In this document: in pieces, positions 6,126 through 10,018 of the stretch
Position numbering within the stretch: the first letter of the stretch is position 1
Layout: the number at the start of each line of letters is the position of its first letter
Source: Choanephora cucurbitarum
Taxonomy: Eukaryota > Mucoromycota > Mucoromycetes > Mucorales > Choanephoraceae
Length of the DNA stretch: 10,018 nt
Direction of reading: 5' to 3'
NCBI GenBank assembly: GCA_025331435.1
Contig: JAIWNI010000357.1
Coordinates: 1 to 10,018 of the forward strand
Translations under genes and position numbers: made by a program
Notes under the pieces: generated by a model
What the model was told of the DNA's origin: nothing
The model's database searches: none
Seen by the model: only the letters and a program-made list of their open reading frames with translations

Positions 6126-7500
6126 CGGGCAGAATTTTAGTAGAGAAGGAAAAGAGCCAGTTTGAAAGCTAAAAGTGTGGATTTTTTTTTCTCGACGCTA
6201 TTAGGTGAGTTAGAGGAAGCACTCTGTTAAGTTTCAAGACGATCGGTGATGGTAAAGTGATCCAGGTTTTTTTTCCATGTCGATTTTCTTGAATAAAAAA
6301 TACAAAGACAAAGAGAAATAGCGGGTGAGAGAATATTTTCACTTGAATTCAGAAAAAGAGATGAGAGAAATCAAATTGATTCTCAGTGAATTCTCAAAAA
6401 GAGTTGAGATGGGGGGACAATCTACGAAAAGGGAAACAGATGATATCCTAAAAAAGATAAAGGGGGGACAAGATACTTCCATATGAATGAAACATTTAAA
6501 GAGATTTAGATAGCGTTCCAAATTTTAAAGGAGAGGCAATTTTAGAAGGTTGGCTATATTGAAGATTTTAGTGTAGGTGATACAAAAGAATAGAAAAAAG
6601 CAACGACTTGAGTGGAGAAGAAGCAGATGCAATAAGCCTAAGGGTAGAAACGGAGAATATTTATTTATTGAAGCTTGTGTATCCTGACTAAAGCAGATGT
6701 AGAAGCTATAGTCAACAAGATGAGTGGTCCTATAAAGTAAAGCGTAGGATATAAGATAGTACTGTTTATTTTTTGTATGAAATAAAAAAGATATACGAAC
6801 GACAAGTCGCACAAAGAGAGCTTACGACTCTCTTTTTAATCATGTTGAGACTTGAATCATCAGTTTGTTGCAGTATAGATGTTGTTGTTCATCGTCTTGA
6901 ATTCAAAGCACTACTCTCTTTCTCTGTTCGTGAATAACTGGTTCAAATCAGGTAGCTGAAAGCGTACTCATGAGTTGCTGGTATGCTTACTATCCTTTAA
7001 GAAACGCATATAGTTAGTAAGGATCCTTTCGTGTAATTATATTAAAAGGTATAACCAGTTAGTCATGCATCAGTAAGACTTTTACGACAAAGGTATTCAA
7101 TTAAAGGTGCAGACAATAAGCTGTTAAGCTAGAAAGAAGCAGAATATAAAGGTATTAAGAAAAAGGGAAAGGAAAAGGAAACAAATAACAAAAGCCAAGC
7201 CATCTTGAATTAAAACTCTTTATCCAATTATTGACCTTTTTTGGATAGCCGTCATTTGGAAACAGAGACACAAGAGACAAAGCTCGGTTAACTTGACATA
7301 TATAAGACTATAAACCGGATCCAGATAGACAAATCCCTCTTAATTCAAGGCTGCATCTTCCTTGAAGACCTCATATTTACTGTGAATAAGACGCATTATA
7401 TCCATAAAAGTGGCTTTGAATGGTGATTAATAAATGTCTACTATTGCCATCTCTGAATATACTAATAATATGAACAAATAAAGTTCATAAGACTGATAGG
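6126..7500. other. Stretch with no supportable gene
   Basis: AT-rich, with purine-rich stretches around 6300-6480 and 7140-7200. A 41-codon frame from the ATG at 6361 to the TGA at 6484-6486 is open further upstream to about 6321 and has a plausible polar composition (Lys, Glu, Ile, Gly), but purine-rich DNA gives such frames by chance. A donor-like GTGAGT lies at about 6205. A perfect 8-bp hairpin lies at 6813-6835. No RNA gene, repeat array or recognisable protein was found. Confidence 0.5.
6813..6835. other. Perfect hairpin with adjoining T-run
   Basis: AAAGAGAG at 6813-6820 pairs with CTCTCTTT at 6828-6835 around a 7-base loop, and T continues to 6837. It looks like a factor-independent terminator, but no flanking gene uses it and the window is eukaryotic, so it may be chance or part of an unrecognised small element. 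Confidence 0.3.
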
Positions 7501-7517
7501 TAGTATAAGGTTGTCTT

Positions 7518-8160
7518 TTATTGAAATCCAACTTTATCATTATATTCAAAGCCAATTCCCAAATCCTCCCTAAACATGAAGCCTATTTGTAAAACATTTA
7601 CCTTTACACTTTCAGTACTCATATGAAGGTATGTGAGATGATCCACACAATTAGATCCAGAATATTCGATAACCTCCTTTACAAATTGAATATAGTTGAT
7701 CATCTTCAGTAGAGTGTTGAATAGATATCCGTTCCCTTATCCAGAATGAGATTTTTTAACTGATCAGATAAAAACACAATAGCTAATGAGTAATATTTCG
7801 ATTAGTTACCATAATCTCTTACTCTAAAGGTTGTAGGAAGGCTTACCAGTAAAGAAGTAATTGATATGAGATAAACAACAGGTGTAAGTCAACTATATTA
7901 GTCACCAACCTTAATGTTTTCCAACAAACGCAGAAGAATAACCATACAATTAATATATTAGCATGCATTCAGTTTGGCAGATATTTGAAAGAAGCATTGA
8001 AATGATAAGCAACAGAGGTCACATAAATTGTAGTGTTCGAGATGTTGGCTAAAGTGTTGATCGATGGAGAATAAAAAAAATAGTCAGTATACATATAAAA
8101 TAAAAGTGTTGTTTTACTTACTATCAACGTGCAGGAAAAATAACGAGTCGTATAGCATCT
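7518..8160 (-). pseudogene. Remnants of a spliced gene, minus strand
   Basis: Exon-like pieces run right to left. A piece ending at 8122 has a GTAAGT donor and a 73-bp intron (8049-8121). The next piece, from 8048, is open for 25 codons to a TGA at 7969-7971, and the frame resumes directly with ATG. Piece 7892-7847 ends in a GTAAGC donor; a 64-bp intron follows (7783-7846) with a TAACTAAT branch region and TTAG acceptor; then piece 7782-7706 is in matching phase, contains DQLKNLILDKGTD, and stops at TGA. An ATG frame at 7703-7518 (61 codons, with KMINYIQFVKEVIEYSG near its start) follows at once in another frame. Good intron signals combined with stops and a frame change suggest a decayed gene. 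The family is not recognised; an intact gene with a splice pattern I did not find is possible. Confidence 0.28.
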
Positions 8161-8711
8161 CTAAGGTTAGTCGGTTCAAAAAGGAAGGTATGCCTAAAAG
8201 AGCAACTGATTAACGGCTGTTTCAAAGTGATTGAACTGTATTGCGTGAATGTTTATTCTAAAATAAAAGTGTACTGACTGTTCGTAACGTGTATTGAACA
8301 GCTAAGCGTATTCAGTGTACAAGATGGTCGACATGAGTGTGTGAGGAAATAAATAAAATAAAGAGGAAAGGAAAAAGAAAAATACCAAATACACTGGGAA
8401 AATAAAATAACATTACGACACGTCATCATACAGCCAATAAGATAACGGAGCAAATCATTCAAAATGCCCAATATGGAATAATCAAATCGTATAAGGTATA
8501 TGCGTTGACGATCTGGTTGACGAAACTACCAAAAATGGTAAATACAAATCCTTTACTGACATGCACATGATGTTGAATAATATTGTAAACTGCAAACTAT
8601 ATACACATTTGTCTAAAGACATCATTCTGTCCCTGTCATCTCAAAAGTATAAATATTCAACAGATGCAGTATATCAAACTAGCACTTTCTATCTTGCTTT
8701 TACAAACCAAT

Positions 8712-8909
8712 CTAGCATCCATTTGCAATGACACGCAAATAGCCATTAGAGTAAATTAAGTCAACATCTTTATACTTATAAGATTGAGATGTGTGGTAAA
8801 AAATAAGACGCATTCTTTTTTGGCATTGGCAATATAATGCTGATGTAAAATACTTGCTTACATCGTTCAGTATCACATACGTTGTGTAAGGATGGCTCAC
8901 ATTTAACAT
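8712..8909 (-). pseudogene. Unassigned 65-codon frame, possible exon remnant
   Basis: A true ATG at 8909 opens 65 codons to a stop at 8712, with a non-repetitive, aromatic-rich composition (HPYTTYVILNDVSKYFTSAL early in it). A GTAAGC donor-like site inside it, right after the LND codons, could mark an exon end instead. No domain is recognised. It lies on the same strand as the remnants at 7518-8160 and 9277-9372 and may belong to the same decayed locus. Confidence 0.2.
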
Positions 8910-9276
8910 GATACTCTAGTAAAACACTCTCTTATCAGCAATTAATATACATTGATCGTCATCCTGAGCTTGTTTAACATTAAATCAAATGCAAGCAATT
9001 CGCTAGTTGTAATGCACAGATCTTATCCAAACCTTTTAACTCATCATTGCCTCAATGCCCTCTCTTCAATATGCATTCCCCAACTCACTCATCAATTTCT
9101 TCTGTGTAGTGGAAAGCTTACAACATTTATTCATATGTGTGATACTAATCGATGCCATCAAGCTGCTACCAAACAAACTGAAATACGATACAGATAATCT
9201 ATGATTAATGATGTTAAACTATGATTGTTCTCTCGAAGTTTTTTAGCTGAAGTGATTTAATCTCCTCATTACTTAC

Positions 9277-9372
9277 CATATCATTTGTTTTCTTGACTAG
9301 TAACCGAACACCTTCAAAATGTAACTGTCTACCTGAGGTCATATGAAAAATATTCAACATGAAGATCATATG
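9277..9372 (-). pseudogene. Exon-like fragment carrying an FEGVRLLVKKTNDM motif
   Basis: Bounded by a TATTAG acceptor (AG at 9374-9373) and a GTAAGT donor at 9276; exactly 32 codons, phase 0 at both ends, no stop. The second half reads SGRQLHFEGVRLLVKKTNDM and looks strongly protein-like. I associate a motif of the type FEGxxLLxKKTNDMxxSI with a multicopy uncharacterised family in Mucoromycota genomes, but that is memory and unverified. A following stretch from about 9163 on the minus strand (MASISITHMN) could be its continuation, but stops and phase changes intervene. Confidence 0.3.
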
Positions 9373-9633
9373 CTAATACATAACGGCACCATTCTTACAC
9401 ATAAGCCTATAACAAAACTTGCATAATTGCTTCAGTACTTCCTGTCATTGATAATAATTTTACAAAGGTATACTTGAAACTATATCTTACCATCAACAAA
9501 GAAGGGCTTTCTCATTTGACACTTTTTACTGATGAATAGAGATGCTGCTAAGCATTTTTGTATTTTGTACTTCGTGCATCAACAATGTAAGAAAGCCTTT
9601 CAAACTATAATTCAAATTACTATTTGCAGCTGG

Positions 9634-9868
9634 TTAGTTACTTTGAATGACTAAAGTAGTTCGGCGATATTTACATGGTTCATTGTCCCAGGAGTAGTCG
9701 CGAAATAAAGTGATTGATAGAAAAACAGTGCATTCATCAGTTGTCGAGTAATTATTGAGTAGTTGCTTGTTCTTTTCAACAGACATTTGACTTGTTTAGC
9801 TGATTCAACTGGTAAGCCTTTGAGCATTGCACTAAAAGTTCAACTTACATGAGTATCTCGGTTTCCAT
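9634..9868 (-). pseudogene. Overlapping short frames, possible upstream exons of the decayed locus
   Basis: ATG at 9868 gives six codons and then a GTAAGT donor at 9848. ATG at 9827 opens 58 codons to TAG at 9651; it begins MLKGLPVESAKQVKCLLKRT. Another frame, ATG 9786 to TAA 9634 (50 codons), holds RDYSWDNEPCKYRRTTLVIQ. Both overlapping frames look protein-like, and only one can be real. No family is recognised. A frameshift between the two is possible in a decayed gene. Confidence 0.2.
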
Positions 9869-10018
9869 GGTCAATAGGAAAAAAAAATAATAAATTGTGT
9901 TCTTGTCTGGGTGAATATAAGGAGGCTTGAAATTAGAATGGATGCTATTGGCTAAGAAATCAATCCACATAAACGTAAATAGCCTTTTAATTTGAAGAAG
10001 CTTCTAGTATCTTAAGGC

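Noticed and set aside
6525..6812. Minus-strand 95-codon frame
   Set aside because: Leucine/serine/phenylalanine-rich translation of purine-rich forward DNA; no motifs, introns or promoter.
6926..6962. GGTTCAAATC as a tRNA B-box
   Set aside because: No matching A-box, acceptor stem or anticodon arm could be folded around it.
8253..8471. Minus-strand 72-codon frame
   Set aside because: Mostly the translation of a T-rich tract with low-complexity aromatic residues; it might touch the decayed locus but cannot be supported.
8952..9197. Forward 81-codon frame
   Set aside because: TTG start, no splice or promoter support; the minus strand of the same stretch has the better exon-like signals.

Overview
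The window looks like AT-rich fungal nuclear DNA. It has short introns (54-66 bp in the best models, GTAAGT-type donors, CTAAY-type branch sites, AG acceptors), AATAAA polyadenylation signals, pyrimidine-rich leaders and sparse genes. Together with the type of transposon, this suggests an early-diverging filamentous fungus, most likely Mucoromycota. That is inference; there is no rRNA or housekeeping marker to prove it. I see no bacterial operons, Shine-Dalgarno sites, tRNA genes or CRISPR.

Layout. Positions 1 to about 4.3 kb hold the inner and right part of a large CACTA-like (tnp2/Transposase_21) DNA transposon whose left end lies outside the window. It contains: a tnp2 transposase gene entering from the left (an intron at 5-68, then an open frame to 1873); a separate forward gene at 2317-3096 that looks like the C-terminal module normally fused to tnp2 in related proteins; and a convergent four-exon gene on the minus strand (4254 to 3143, 311 aa) with a coiled coil, a basic segment and an acidic SD-rich segment. 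The last is probably an accessory, possibly DNA-binding, protein of the element. The two inner genes converge with 46 bp between stop codons and have back-to-back poly(A) signals.

From 4.3 to 5.76 kb is the right end region. Two near-identical copies of a terminal sequence that reads CACTACAA... from outside inwards lie at 4861-4880 and 5732-5759, in the same orientation. Between them are a decayed Cys-rich frame (5125-5446) and an array of short direct and inverted repeats (5469-5742) built on a core close to TRATYGACART. Such arrays are typical of subterminal regions of CACTA elements. An apparent multi-intron unit (about 4556-5068) crosses the first terminal copy.

From 5.76 kb to the end there is no intact gene I can name. 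About 5.8-6.5 kb has two weak short forward frames and a pyrimidine-rich tract; 6.5-7.5 kb is essentially featureless; about 7.5-9.9 kb carries several exon-like open stretches and intron signals on the minus strand with in-frame stops and frame changes, best read as one or more decayed spliced genes.

How it works together: the tnp2 protein would supply the RNase H-like transposase core, the 259-aa protein its detached C-terminal module, and the minus-strand protein may act on the subterminal repeats as TnpA does in plant En/Spm. The last two roles are inference.
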